DNA of 46,408 nucleotides. Source: Bacteroidales bacterium (GTDB lineage: Bacteria; Bacteroidota; Bacteroidia; Bacteroidales; Muribaculaceae). Numbering within the stretch: position 1 is the first letter of the stretch; every line of letters begins with the position of its first letter. The notes under the pieces are model-generated. The model made no database searches. It was not told the DNA's origin and was given only the letters and a program-made list of their open reading frames with translations. The stretch is taken from assembly GCA_014800245.1 (NCBI GenBank), contig JAAVGM010000012.1, positions 60,113-106,520 of the forward strand, written 5' to 3'. This document shows positions 1 through 8,598 of the stretch, piece by piece. The position numbers and the translations under genes were made by a program.

Positions 1-658
1 GGTTGGATTCCGCTTGCAAATATACTAAAAATAATGCGAATCACAACAAAAGTCACAACATCACGATCATCGCCGTGGTTGGATTCCGCTTGCAAATATA
101 CTAAAAATAATGCGAATCACAACTCCGGTAGCCTTCTTCCGATTGAGGCGAGGGTTGGATTCCGCTTGCAAATATACTAAAAATAATGCGAATCACAACC
201 TATCGGTAGAAGAGTTGCGCAAACTGTTTGGTTGGATTCCGCTTGCAAATATACTAAAAATAATGCGAATCACAACTGGTGCGTGGGGGCAGCCTCCGAT
301 GTAGGGTTGGATTCCGCTTGCAAATATACTAAAAATAATGCGAATCACAACTATAGTAAAGCCCTGTCGGGACGTGTTTGAGGTTGAATTCCGCTTGCAA
401 ATATACTAAAAATAATGCGAATCACAACGTCTCGTTACCTAAGAAATTGTTAGACTTCGGTTGGATTCCTTTTGCAAATATACTAAAAATAATGCGAATC
501 ACAACCCGATGCGAATCACCAACTGGGATGCCGAGGTTGGATTCCTCTTGCAAATATACAAAAAATAATGCGAATCACCACATATTGACGCACTGTGTTT
601 GCCACACGATTGGTTGGAATCCTTTTGCAAATAGGTTAAAAATAATGTAAATCACAAC
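1..658 (-). CRISPR. CRISPR array, 9 repeats of 47 bp, type II-C-like, left end cut off
   Basis: Repeats lie at 1-47, 77-123, 153-199, 230-276, 305-351, 382-428, 459-505, 535-581 and 612-658, separated by 8 unrelated spacers of 28-30 nt. Repeats 1-5 are identical, repeat 6 has one change, and repeats 7-9 decay progressively, so the right end is the old end and the array continues off the left edge. Read on the minus strand the repeat begins GTTGTGATT and carries TATATTTG near its middle. The 47-nt length, about 30-nt spacers and GTTGTG start resemble type II-C repeats of Bacteroidota such as B. fragilis (from memory). No cas gene or convincing tracrRNA is visible here. Strand is inferred from the repeat family. 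Confidence 0.97.
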
Positions 659-681
659 TTGATGATTCGTGAGTGAATTTA

Positions 682-963
682 CTATATAAGCTTATTAAGA
701 TATCGTTTCCCTTTCTCAGTTATATAGTATACTCCTCTTTTCTTCGCGTCAACTAATCCGCTGCGCTTAAGGTTTGCTTTAGCCCAACCGACATAATATT
801 TTATTCTTCTGCATTTGCCATTGGGCATCATATCATTTTTCTCTTCATCTGTCAAAGAGAAGTGTTTGGAAAGATGATCGGTGCAATCATCCCATGATAA
901 ATAATCATGTTTGCTCAATAGCTTTAATAGAGGCAACTCTAAGTCTCGAATACTTGGAATCAT
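682..963 (-). CDS. Short Mrr-N winged-helix protein, possibly truncated Mrr-type restriction enzyme
   Basis: This 93-residue protein matches the pattern of the Mrr N-terminal winged-helix domain: an N-terminal IPSIRDLELPLLKLL segment, an acidic LTDEEKND turn, then VGWAKANLKRSGLVDAKKRG and ITEKGKRYL. Full Mrr-type enzymes carry a PD-(D/E)xK nuclease domain after this domain; here the frame stops 24 bp before the CRISPR array. It is either a free-standing DNA-binding domain or a remnant whose nuclease half was lost. A possible minus-strand -7 box (TATTTTTG) lies at 1051-1058, with no clear -33 element. Family assignment is by pattern recognition only. Confidence 0.75.
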   Translation of the reverse strand: MIPSIRDLELPLLKLLSKHDYLSWDDCTDHLSKHFSLTDEEKNDMMPNGKCRRIKYYVGWAKANLKRSGLVDAKKRGVYYITEKGKRYLNKLI

Positions 964-1453
964 AAGTTTTCTTATATTAAAAATGACATAAAGTGATTAT
1001 CCTTAGAATCCTATAATGAAGGTTGAATAAGGACAATCATTTAGTTAGTGCAAAAATACTAATATTTCTCTAAAGTTGATCTATATCGGAGGAATTTTTT
1101 AAATAATTGGTTTGTTCTAATTCAATTCGTACAGAATTAATGTTTCATGTAGTTAAAATATTTATGAGGAATTGAGCCTTATAAATATTTGCGGAAGTTG
1201 AACACTCCCTCCCTATACTTCTGTCTCGGAGGGGTTTTAATCCTTCTTCCTAATCCAAATATGCAACGCAAATGTGTTTTTTCAAGGGGCTTTCATTATT
1301 ATTTGTTATCTTTGTAGTGACAAAGGATGAGGCTGCCAATACAATAGTGATCGGCAAGCACGCGAAGTTGTCAGATGAGGTTGGTCAACTCGGATAGGGC
1401 AGCTGCGGAGATAAGAAAATCCATCAGGAATAAGAAGATGAAAGTTAAGGATT
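964..1453. other. Gene-free stretch with a decayed copy of the next gene's 3' end
   Basis: No complete gene is seen. A plus-strand -7 box lies at 1307-1314. From 1376 to about 1415 the DNA resembles the last 40 bp of the following gene (2515-2554), about 30 of 37 aligned bases. In the same frame a short open stretch from a GTG at 1317 ends with DEVGQLG and a stop, paralogous to the EAEQLG tail of the next protein. A 31-codon frame (1376-1471) also overlaps the start of the next gene. Confidence 0.6.
1307..1314 (+). promoter_or_regulatory. Possible -7 promoter box for the zinc-ribbon gene
   Basis: TATCTTTG matches the Bacteroidota -7 consensus TAnnTTTG. No TTTG sits 19-21 bp upstream. It would give a leader of about 130 nt. 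Confidence 0.4.
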
Positions 1454-2554
1454 ATGAAACCTACAAATAACCGTATGTTTTGTATTGGCTGCGGGCGTGC
1501 TAAGATGCTATTTGAATCGCAGTCGAAGGCTGATAATTTTATTAAGTTTAATAAAGATGAAATAGCCTCCTCTTCGGTTAAGACACCGTCGAGGAGCTAT
1601 TATTGCACTTTCTGTTGTGGTTGGCATGTTACAAGTATAGAAGATGAGGAATTTGCTGCTTCTCGGGATAAACAGGATGAAGATACCTGGGAATTCATTG
1701 AATCTCTGCGTAAGAAAAAGGCTGCTAATAAAAAGGTAAAATCCGAGAAGACTCTTGAAGAAATAGAACTTGACGAAATGATGAGAGCGATAAACCATTT
1801 GGCGGGAGAGTGTAGTGAAAAGTTTATTATGTTGGATTTAGCAGGGGCTCACAGGCTTTTTAATGAGGTTAAAAGCAGGGTTGCAGCTATTGAAGAGAAA
1901 ATTAAAGAGTATGGTTTGCTGTATGTGCAGTATGATAAGATATTAAAATTGAGGGGTAGGATAAATTCTTTGCAAAGTTCATTCGATATTGTGGATTCAT
2001 ATGACATTGACTTGGCTTCTCGAAAGGCTTATTTAAGTCTCCCAAGGTGGAAAAGGGATACACGAGCTTATACCTACCTTAGAAAAAAAGAATTTGTTGA
2101 AGAAGCAGAATCTATGTTGGCAAAATTGAAAGAAGTAAAAGAGACAGGTAATGTCGAAGAACTTCATAAGCTGGGGGAGGAATTTAGGGCTTATGTGTGT
2201 GCGCCGCATGGATCTAATATAAAGGAGCTGAGAAAGAAGTATATTGCACAACTATTAGAAATTTATAGAGAAGCAGGCGTAGGTCGTATTGTAATTTCAG
2301 CTACCGGAAAGAAACCGTCTTATAATGAGCAGTGTTTGTCGGTAATCAGCCAATTAGAGAAAGTTTATGAGGCCTTGGACAATAGAGATTACAATAAATG
2401 CAGTATTTTATTGAAGATGGCGGAATGTCTTTTGCCGGATATTGATGATGAGGTCACAATGTTTCTTTGGTCGCAGATACAGGGCTTAAGAAAGAGATTG
2501 GATGTAGAGCGAAATGAGGCTGAGCAACTCGGATTGGATAGCTACGGAGATTAA
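1454..2554 (+). CDS. Hypothetical protein with N-terminal zinc ribbon and coiled coils
   Basis: A 366-residue protein of unknown function. Residues 10-13 (CIGC) and about 51-54 (CTFC, then GWHVTS) form a likely four-cysteine zinc ribbon, a layout seen in small nucleic-acid-associated proteins. The rest, from about residue 70, is rich in Lys, Glu and Leu and looks mostly alpha-helical with coiled-coil stretches. There is no signal peptide or membrane segment, so it is probably cytoplasmic. It stands alone, followed after 30 bp by a strong hairpin terminator. A decayed copy of its 3' end lies just upstream, which suggests the locus was once duplicated. I do not recognise a named family. Confidence 0.8.
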   Translation: MKPTNNRMFCIGCGRAKMLFESQSKADNFIKFNKDEIASSSVKTPSRSYYCTFCCGWHVTSIEDEEFAASRDKQDEDTWEFIESLRKKKAANKKVKSEKTLEEIELDEMMRAINHLAGECSEKFIMLDLAGAHRLFNEVKSRVAAIEEKIKEYGLLYVQYDKILKLRGRINSLQSSFDIVDSYDIDLASRKAYLSLPRWKRDTRAYTYLRKKEFVEEAESMLAKLKEVKETGNVEELHKLGEEFRAYVCAPHGSNIKELRKKYIAQLLEIYREAGVGRIVISATGKKPSYNEQCLSVISQLEKVYEALDNRDYNKCSILLKMAECLLPDIDDEVTMFLWSQIQGLRKRLDVERNEAEQLGLDSYGD

Positions 2555-2582
2555 GTGGTGAATATAAAGAAGAGTATAAAAT

Positions 2583-2613
2583 AAAAAATCCTGCTTTTAA
2601 AAGCAGGATTTTT
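2583..2613. terminator. Bidirectional terminator between the zinc-ribbon gene and tRNA-Ala
   Basis: Perfect inverted repeat (AAAATCCTGCTTTT and its complement) with A-rich and T-rich flanks, so it can terminate the plus-strand gene and the minus-strand tRNA. Confidence 0.9.
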
Positions 2614-2619
2614 ATTTAG

Positions 2620-2693
2620 TGGAGTATACGAGAGTCGAACTCGTCACCTCGACACTGCCAGTGTCGCGCTCTAGCCAGATGAGCTAATACCCC
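2620..2693 (-). tRNA. tRNA-Ala (anticodon GGC)
   Basis: On the minus strand the sequence folds as a canonical tRNA. The acceptor GGGGTAT pairs with ATACTCC and includes the G3-U70 pair that identifies alanine tRNAs. The D-stem is GCTC/GAGC. The anticodon stem CGACA/TGTCG encloses the loop CTGGCAG, giving anticodon GGC, and the T-loop is TTCGACT. CCA is not encoded and must be added after transcription. Its own promoter lies 16 bp upstream. Confidence 0.97.
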
Positions 2694-2708
2694 ATTGGAT
2701 TTATGATG

Positions 2709-2739
2709 CAAAGTTAGAAATATTTTTTTAATCTACAAA
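2709..2739 (-). promoter_or_regulatory. Promoter of tRNA-Ala
   Basis: On the minus strand TTTG (2736-2739), a 19-bp spacer and TAACTTTG (2709-2716) match the Bacteroidota housekeeping consensus exactly. The start would fall near 2703, about 10 nt before the mature tRNA. Confidence 0.85.
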
Positions 2740-2803
2740 ATTTTTCTTTGAAATTTGTTTACATTTTAGTTTAATGTCGAATTTAAATATCTTTTTAGTA
2801 TAT

Positions 2804-3742
2804 ATGGATAAAGTAATATATTTTGCAGGTGGTTGCTTCTGGGGCACGGATCATCTTTTCTCGCTTGTTGACGGAGTGGAGAAAACAACAGCCGGATATG
2901 CAAATAGCGCTGTGCCTAATCCTTCCTATGAGATGGTCTGCACGGGACGAACAGGGGCAGCGGAGACTGTCAAGGTGGAATATGATGACAAAAAAGTTGG
3001 TTTAACTGAACTTCTTTCCATCTATTTCCGAAGCATTGATCCCACCGCACTCAATCGCCAGGGGAATGATATAGGTACGCAATACCGCACCGGTATATTC
3101 TATACCGACGCTTCCGATCTGCCGATAATCGAGGCTTTTGTAGCTGCTGTGCAACGTCGTCATAAGGAACCATTGGCTGTGGAAGTCGGGAAGCTGGAGA
3201 ATTTCTATCCGGCAGAATTGTATCATCAAGAATATCTATATAAGAATCCAAACGGATATTGTCATGTAGATCCTGCTCTTTTTGCGGAGATAAGATCACG
3301 CAAGGCAAAGAATCTTGATAAAGCGGAATTAAAAGCGCGTCTCACTCCACTGCAATGGGAAGTGACGCAAAATGGGGCAACAGAACGACCATTCATTAAC
3401 GAATATGATCATGAATTCCGTAAGGGGATTTATGTGGATATTACCGACGGAACTCCTCTCTTTGTGTCTTCCAGGAAATATAATTCCGGATGCGGATGGC
3501 CGGCATTCTCGCGCCCCATCGATTCCACGCTTATTACGGAGCATACAGATACTTCTTTTGGAAGAGTGAGAACTGAGGTTCGCTCAGCGTCCAGCGGGGC
3601 TCATTTAGGACACGTTTTCCCGGATGGACCTATGGAGGATGGAGGAATGCGTTATTGTATCAACTCTGCCTCTCTTCGATTCATACCGGAGGAAGATATG
3701 GAGCGAGAGGGGTATGGCGAATATCTTAAGATGATTGAATAG
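2804..3742 (+). CDS. msrAB: Fused peptide-methionine sulfoxide reductase MsrA-MsrB
   Basis: Repairs oxidised methionine: the MsrA half reduces the S-sulfoxide and the MsrB half the R-sulfoxide, using thioredoxin-type reductant. I chose ATG 2804 (312 residues) because the protein then begins [14 protein letters not shown], the usual MsrA start; an in-frame ATG at 2774 would add 10 residues with no family match. The MsrA nucleophile is Cys11 in GGCFWG. The MsrB domain spans about 180-300, with SGCGWPAF at 228-235 and nucleophile Cys285 in [11 protein letters not shown]. The MsrB part lacks the CxxC zinc pairs found in some homologues. There is no signal peptide, so it is probably cytoplasmic. 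It converges on the Mur ligase gene across a shared terminator. Confidence 0.95.
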   Translation: MDKVIYFAGGCFWGTDHLFSLVDGVEKTTAGYANSAVPNPSYEMVCTGRTGAAETVKVEYDDKKVGLTELLSIYFRSIDPTALNRQGNDIGTQYRTGIFYTDASDLPIIEAFVAAVQRRHKEPLAVEVGKLENFYPAELYHQEYLYKNPNGYCHVDPALFAEIRSRKAKNLDKAELKARLTPLQWEVTQNGATERPFINEYDHEFRKGIYVDITDGTPLFVSSRKYNSGCGWPAFSRPIDSTLITEHTDTSFGRVRTEVRSASSGAHLGHVFPDGPMEDGGMRYCINSASLRFIPEEDMEREGYGEYLKMIE

Positions 3743-3758
3743 CAGATGTGGATTTAAG

Positions 3759-3805
3759 AAACAAAAAAGGCAAACACCGGGGTAGGTGTCTGCCTTTTTT
3801 GTTTG
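3759..3805. terminator. Bidirectional terminator between msrAB and the Mur ligase gene
   Basis: Inverted repeat with stem around AAAAAAGGCA/TGCCTTTTTT and an inner ACACC/GGTGT pairing, A-tract on the left and T-tract on the right, between converging genes. Confidence 0.9.
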
Positions 3806-3817
3806 TAGGTCTGACGA

Positions 3818-5407
3818 TCATTTAAATGTGTCGGGAAGGTCGTTTTCGTATAATACTGTGTCGCCGGGTTTGAGAAGCGTGGCGAGGACTCGCTGGGCAT
3901 CGTTGAATGTATCGACTACATGGAGATTGTCTTCATTGAAATCGGCGGATAGAACTCCTTTTACGAGCGATTGGCGATTGTATTCTCCTACGATGATCGC
4001 CACATCAAGGTTTTCTCCGATATGACGTCCCAAAGCTTCGTTGAGGGTATCTTGTTCGGCGCCAAGTTCAATCATTCCGGGAGTGACGATGATTCTTTTC
4101 CCATCCTTGAAATGTGCAAGAACATCCACCGCCATCTTTGATCCTGCCGGGTTTGAATTGAAGGCGTCGTCAATTATTGTTACGCCTCCGGGGGTCTGTT
4201 TCATGCTCAGACGATGTTCCACTTGCTGTATGGAGCTTATGGCATATCGGATTTTATCAGGCTCCACTCCCATCTGAATTGCCATCACTGCGGCAGCCAA
4301 GAGATCTGAAACATTGCATTCGCCGAGCAAGCGGGTTTCTACTTCGAGAGAGAATCCATCCTTGCCCTCTATCATGAATGCCGTGCCGTTGGGGGTGTAA
4401 CGGATATTGGTGGCTATATAATCGCATCCTTCGGGATTTGTGATTCCGTATCGGATAGCACGGGCGTTGCTTACGGGTCGGTTGGCGCAATATTCAAAAT
4501 CGTTATTGATGACGATGAAACCATCTGAGGGGAGAGAATCCGCGAGTTCGAATTTTGTGGATTGCACGTTTTCAATCGTCTTGAATGATTCAAGGTGCAT
4601 CGGTCCGACGGCTGTTATGATGCCCGATTGGGGATGAACTATATCGCATATTTCCTTAATATCGTTCTTTTGCTTCGCCCCCATCTCGCAGATGAAAATT
4701 TCATTGTAGGGCTTCATATATTCTCGGATTGTCCTGACCACGCCCATGGGGGTGTTAAACGAACCGGGAGTGATGAGCACATCATATTTTTCAGAAAGTA
4801 TCCTCTGGAGGTAATGCTTGGTGCTTGTCTTTCCGTATGATCCCGTGATGCCGATTATCTTGAGATCGGGCATCGATTTCAGTATTCTTTTTGCATCGTT
4901 GACATAGCTTTGATTTATCATTTTTTCAACCGGCATAAGGAGCACATCGGCGATGATAACGGGGATGAATGAACAGATGCTCAGAATAAGGAGGAGCCCC
5001 AGAGCGAGTACAAATTGAGGATACTGCGGAGAGCCCAAATCCGGAACGAGAATCATTGCGAGGTAGGCACCCAGGGAGAGGATAGCTGTGAGGGAATAGA
5101 GTCGCCAAACTCGCTTAGTGAATACAAGAGGTTTCTTATATTTCCTCTTTAAAATCATGAATATTTTCCCCAATGCCACGCATGCCACTATCAGAGCGGC
5201 CCCCTCAGATGGGATGAGAGTGGAGAAAAGCATGAAGAGACAAGCTATATCGAACAAACGCCATGTGGAACTCAGATTTCGTTTGAGCCAGTTCCAATAT
5301 CGGGATATCCGATAGCTGTTTTGCTGGAACATCTGAATGTCGTATTTGAAATTCAGAAGCATGTAGATTCCGCAAATTACATAAATAATAATTAGAAGTG
5401 CTGACAT
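3818..5407 (-). CDS. Membrane-anchored Mur ligase family protein, MurF-like
   Basis: A 529-residue protein in two parts. Residues 1-160 hold about four to five hydrophobic segments (about 1-20, 50-84, 103-122, 131-157). From residue 180 follows a Mur-ligase core: the ATP-binding P-loop GITGSYGKTST (186-196, Lys193), then GSFNTPMGV, EMGAKQKNDI, GPMHLESF and DDAFNSNPAGSKMA. The motif set resembles MurF, the ligase adding D-Ala-D-Ala to the UDP-MurNAc-tripeptide, but classical MurF is soluble and about 450 residues long. It may act on a lipid-linked or other substrate at the membrane. It lies 34 bp after the hydrolase gene and is probably co-transcribed with it. Whether this is the cell's true MurF cannot be decided here. 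Confidence 0.85.
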   Translation of the reverse strand: MSALLIIIYVICGIYMLLNFKYDIQMFQQNSYRISRYWNWLKRNLSSTWRLFDIACLFMLFSTLIPSEGAALIVACVALGKIFMILKRKYKKPLVFTKRVWRLYSLTAILSLGAYLAMILVPDLGSPQYPQFVLALGLLLILSICSFIPVIIADVLLMPVEKMINQSYVNDAKRILKSMPDLKIIGITGSYGKTSTKHYLQRILSEKYDVLITPGSFNTPMGVVRTIREYMKPYNEIFICEMGAKQKNDIKEICDIVHPQSGIITAVGPMHLESFKTIENVQSTKFELADSLPSDGFIVINNDFEYCANRPVSNARAIRYGITNPEGCDYIATNIRYTPNGTAFMIEGKDGFSLEVETRLLGECNVSDLLAAAVMAIQMGVEPDKIRYAISSIQQVEHRLSMKQTPGGVTIIDDAFNSNPAGSKMAVDVLAHFKDGKRIIVTPGMIELGAEQDTLNEALGRHIGENLDVAIIVGEYNRQSLVKGVLSADFNEDNLHVVDTFNDAQRVLATLLKPGDTVLYENDLPDTFK

Positions 5408-5441
5408 ATTTTGTTACATATATTTATTGCTTAACGTTGGA

Positions 5442-6209
5442 TTATTTCAGCAGGAACGACTGCAACACCGCGCGAAATTGCCCCGGGTTGTCGAGGAAGG
5501 AATAATGACCGCAATCAGGGAAACTGACAAGGCCTGCATCGGGGATGAGACGTTCCATTATTTTTGCATCAGAGAGAGGTGTATCTGTGTCGTTTTCTCC
5601 CCATATAAGGAGAGTCGGAGCTTTGATCGAGGGCATGAATTCCTTCAGATCTTCATTCACGCAAATGCTCATTACGGCACGCATCATGGGTGAGGATTGG
5701 CGATAGTCGGCCGATCCGGCTTTGCCTCTCCAGGCATTGATAATTTTCTCGGCTTTTCTCTTTCCTAATATATAAGGAAGGGTTTTTCGAGCTGTTTTGA
5801 AGGAGTAAACCTTTATATAATATTTCAGTGAATGGTGCGGTTTGATGCCTGCTGCATCTACTAATACCACCTTGCTTATATCATTGCGTGAGGCCATCAA
5901 AATTGATATTCTTCCGCCGAAAGAATGACCTATGAGAACGGGAGATTTAATGCTGAGCGAGGCAGCAAATTTCTCTATCAGCTGTGTGAATTTTTCTATC
6001 CCCCAAGGCTCCGGCGGTTCCTGGCTTTTACCATGCCCGGGAAGGTCGATTGAATATACTTTGAGTTTAGAATTTATAGCGTTTGCTATGCTTTGGACAG
6101 TGGAGTAGTTGCACCCCCATCCATGCATGAGAATCACCGGCAAACCGTTGTCGGGTCCCGACTCATCATAGTTGAGCAGGAGCCCATCGATATTTATCTG
6201 TTTTTCCAT
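5442..6209 (-). CDS. Alpha/beta hydrolase
   Basis: A 255-residue alpha/beta-hydrolase of typical length. The oxyanion region is LMHGWGCN (28-35), the nucleophile elbow GHSFGG places Ser96, a likely catalytic Asp is Asp207 in GENDTDTPL, and the His is His235 in CGHYSFLD. Between residues 125 and 190 there is a basic helical lid. There is no signal peptide, so it is probably cytoplasmic. The substrate is unknown; esterases of this shape act on many small esters. It is the first gene of a two-gene leftward operon with the Mur ligase gene, which hints at an envelope-related role, but that is context only. Confidence 0.9.
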   Translation of the reverse strand: MEKQINIDGLLLNYDESGPDNGLPVILMHGWGCNYSTVQSIANAINSKLKVYSIDLPGHGKSQEPPEPWGIEKFTQLIEKFAASLSIKSPVLIGHSFGGRISILMASRNDISKVVLVDAAGIKPHHSLKYYIKVYSFKTARKTLPYILGKRKAEKIINAWRGKAGSADYRQSSPMMRAVMSICVNEDLKEFMPSIKAPTLLIWGENDTDTPLSDAKIMERLIPDAGLVSFPDCGHYSFLDNPGQFRAVLQSFLLK

Positions 6210-6213
6210 GATG

Positions 6214-6221
6214 CAAATTTA
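6214..6221 (-). promoter_or_regulatory. -7 promoter box directly at the hydrolase start codon
   Basis: TAAATTTG on the minus strand ends 4 bp before the ATG at 6209, so transcription would start at or next to the start codon. The -33 element is weak (GAAA on the plus strand near 6242). Confidence 0.4.
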
Positions 6222-6338
6222 ACAATAAAATAGGGAAGTTAGAAATAAGATTGCAAAATAGTTTAGATATAGGAATAATAAACCTATCGCCAGGGATATG
6301 GAGGGGAACAAATAGGGAATAAAAATGGTTATAAAATT

Positions 6339-7676
6339 ATGGAAAAAGAAGAATTGAAAAAGCAAATGATGGAGCTATGGAAAGAGAATTTTCACGACTC
6401 CGATGAGTATATAAAACTCGTTTTCGACCGATATTTCGATCCGGAATATGTGGAATATGAAGAGCGAGAAGGGCGAATTATTGCATCACTTTTAGCAGTT
6501 CCTTATACGTTCGGGAACAACGATTATAGCATAAAAGGGGTATATTTATGCGGACTTTCTACATATTTAAAACATCGCGGAGAGGGTATAATGACCGATC
6601 TTTTGCGCCGGATTGAGGTTAGAATGGCCGAAAAAGGGTGTGCTTTTATGTTTCTTATCCCGGCAAATGAGGGGCTGAATAGGTATTATAATGATCGTGG
6701 ATTTATCAATGGTTTTTATAGATCCAAGCTTCATTATACCTCAATTCACGACTTCAAAAAGGATTATTTTTCCACTTTAATGAAGGAAGAAAGGGCTCTT
6801 TCGGAGGTGAAAAGGGGGTATTATAATTTCCTCGATGTGGAGATAATTGATAGGCGGGAAGCCTTATTTGAGGGGGATGTTTTGACTGAAATTATCGACT
6901 TCATCTTAGCTTGCGAATGTCGGCAGCAGGGTCTGAGCATCTACCAAAATTATGATCAATTGAAGACAGCGCTTGAAGAAGCTTTGATATCCGGAGGGGA
7001 GCTTGCGATATGCAGGAATCGTGAGGGTGAAGTGGCAGGAATTGGCCTATATTCAAGATCGGAAAATGAGATAAAGGAGTATGGGAGGTATGCCATAAAT
7101 TATGGTGCTCTTTGTAAACTTCGCGAGGTTGTTACTCTAACAGGTGATGATAGGAATCTTACCGTGATTCAATATGGATATGAGAAAACTTCGAATAATA
7201 AATCACTATGGAATCCTATGTTCAGTACAATTCTGCCGGGCACAACACAAGTTGGTGCAGTTGGTATGATTGAGAGAGTGTATGATCCGAATAGTCACTC
7301 TGAAATTTACGGAATGGTACGAATTTTGTCTATTTCTGAGATTTTAAAATTTCTGAGCAATTGGCGGCGTGATTTAAAATATTCGATTCTCGTGCGTTGG
7401 GAAAAATCGGGGAAAATTAGCGAATTTGTCGCCAAAGATGGACAAGTAGAGGAGAAAGAAGTAACGCTTGATAATTCGGATCATGATTCGGAGCATACAT
7501 CGTATAAAAATAAAAAAATAGTGCATATTCGAGATAGTCATGGTTATGAAAGAATCGTTCTCTCCGAACGCGATTTAGGGGAGATTCTTTTCCGGCGCCC
7601 GGGAGGAGATCGACTGATAGAGGAAGCCTTCGGTTTGCCTGCACTTAATGGAAGGATCTCCTTGCTGCTGGATTAG
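6339..7676 (+). CDS. GNAT family N-acetyltransferase with long C-terminal extension
   Basis: A 445-residue protein whose N-terminal 150 residues form a GNAT fold. The acetyl-CoA-binding loop is seen in GLSTYLKHRGEGIMTDLLRRI (about residues 72-92), followed by MFLIPANEGLNRYYNDRGF, the usual beta-5 region. The later part (about 185-440) may hold a second degenerate GNAT and a C-terminal domain, an arrangement similar in length to Eis-type acetyltransferases. The acceptor substrate is unknown. No signal peptide is seen. It is divergent from the hydrolase gene and stands alone, with a terminator about 115 bp downstream. No exact TAnnTTTG box was found upstream. Confidence 0.85.
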   Translation: MEKEELKKQMMELWKENFHDSDEYIKLVFDRYFDPEYVEYEEREGRIIASLLAVPYTFGNNDYSIKGVYLCGLSTYLKHRGEGIMTDLLRRIEVRMAEKGCAFMFLIPANEGLNRYYNDRGFINGFYRSKLHYTSIHDFKKDYFSTLMKEERALSEVKRGYYNFLDVEIIDRREALFEGDVLTEIIDFILACECRQQGLSIYQNYDQLKTALEEALISGGELAICRNREGEVAGIGLYSRSENEIKEYGRYAINYGALCKLREVVTLTGDDRNLTVIQYGYEKTSNNKSLWNPMFSTILPGTTQVGAVGMIERVYDPNSHSEIYGMVRILSISEILKFLSNWRRDLKYSILVRWEKSGKISEFVAKDGQVEEKEVTLDNSDHDSEHTSYKNKKIVHIRDSHGYERIVLSERDLGEILFRRPGGDRLIEEAFGLPALNGRISLLLD

Positions 7677-7739
7677 CGTCTTTATCGTCTCGGCGATATT
7701 AATGACAGCTGGATCGGCTTGGCTCCAGCTCAGCACCAA

Positions 7740-7759
7740 CTCCCTGCGGTCGCTGCACA
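7740..7759 (+). repeat. 20-bp direct repeat, copy 1
   Basis: CTCCCTGCGGTCGCTGCACA, identical to 9481-9500. An AGCTCAG word also precedes both copies at slightly different spacing. The pair flanks the XRE regulator. Confidence 0.85.
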
Positions 7760-7789
7760 ATAGATATCTGCATTATAAGAATATTTGAG

Positions 7790-7823
7790 AGCGTCTTGGG
7801 CTATTACCTAAGGCGCTTTTTTT
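7790..7823 (+). terminator. Terminator of the acetyltransferase gene
   Basis: AGCGTCTTGGG and CCTAAGGCGCT form an 11-bp stem with two G-U pairs around the loop CTATTA, followed by a run of T. Confidence 0.85.
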
Positions 7824-8261
7824 ATTGGAAAATTTAAAAATAAGCTCCTTAAGAGCGAAAAAAATTTTTTTGGAGTGATTTTATATCCCGATTTACAAAT
7901 GAATAATTGATTGAAATAAAGAATGATGTGGCTAAATAATTGCAAATTTAGGGGGTTGAGAATCGAATGCGTTTGTAAATACGCATAAATACTCGTATTT
8001 GCGGAATTTTCAGCGCTTAATGGAGCAAGAAAAATAAGAGATCATGTTTTTGATCAATCTCCCGGAGTAAATTCTTCAGGAATGAAAAATAGGGTAGGGG
8101 AGTGTAATTTTCAAATTGGTCAAATTTGCGCATGTATATTTGGGGGAGTTATCTCCTATTTGTAAAATTAAACTAAATCTGTATTCAATTACAAAATTGC
8201 AATTGTAAATATTGATTATTTTAAATTATTTGTGGAACAATTGCAAATACTGTGGAACATT

Positions 8262-8545
8262 TTAATTTGCAAATTTAATAATGAAAATTGCAAATTTAAC
8301 TATAATCATTCATTTGTAAATATAAATTATTCTCGTTAACATTCATTTGCATAATTTGTAACTATGCATATTTCAGCGTGTAACAATTATATTCTCGTGG
8401 AACATTCAAGAAATTCTATGGTTTTTCATATAGGGTGGTTATAGGATGTTATTTTATTAAATAACCTGTTATTTACCAATATATAGGTGTGTAAATGTTT
8501 GATAGTTGGTTAAGATTTGAGAATGTAAATGTAAATTTGCAAATT
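8262..8545. promoter_or_regulatory. Cluster of palindromic sites, candidate operators
   Basis: Perfect palindromes AATTTGCAAATT near 8266 and AAATTTGCAAATTT near 8536, with several near matches between and after them, lie upstream of a gene for an HTH protein. Autoregulatory operators are a reasonable guess, unproven. Confidence 0.4.
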
Positions 8546-8598
8546 TAAGTTTACAAATACAATTTGCAATTGTTGAGTTTAAAAATTGGAAATTTTAA

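Noticed and set aside
110..650. Open frames on the plus strand rich in ACKYTKNNANH
   Set aside because: They are translations of the CRISPR repeats, not genes.
612..658. Last degenerate repeat as a tracrRNA anti-repeat
   Set aside because: The plus-strand sequence after it shows no tracrRNA-like hairpins or terminator and runs antisense into the Mrr-N gene.
2774..2803. Upstream ATG of msrAB
   Set aside because: Adds 10 residues without family match; MsrA proteins begin just before the GGCFWG motif, as from 2804.
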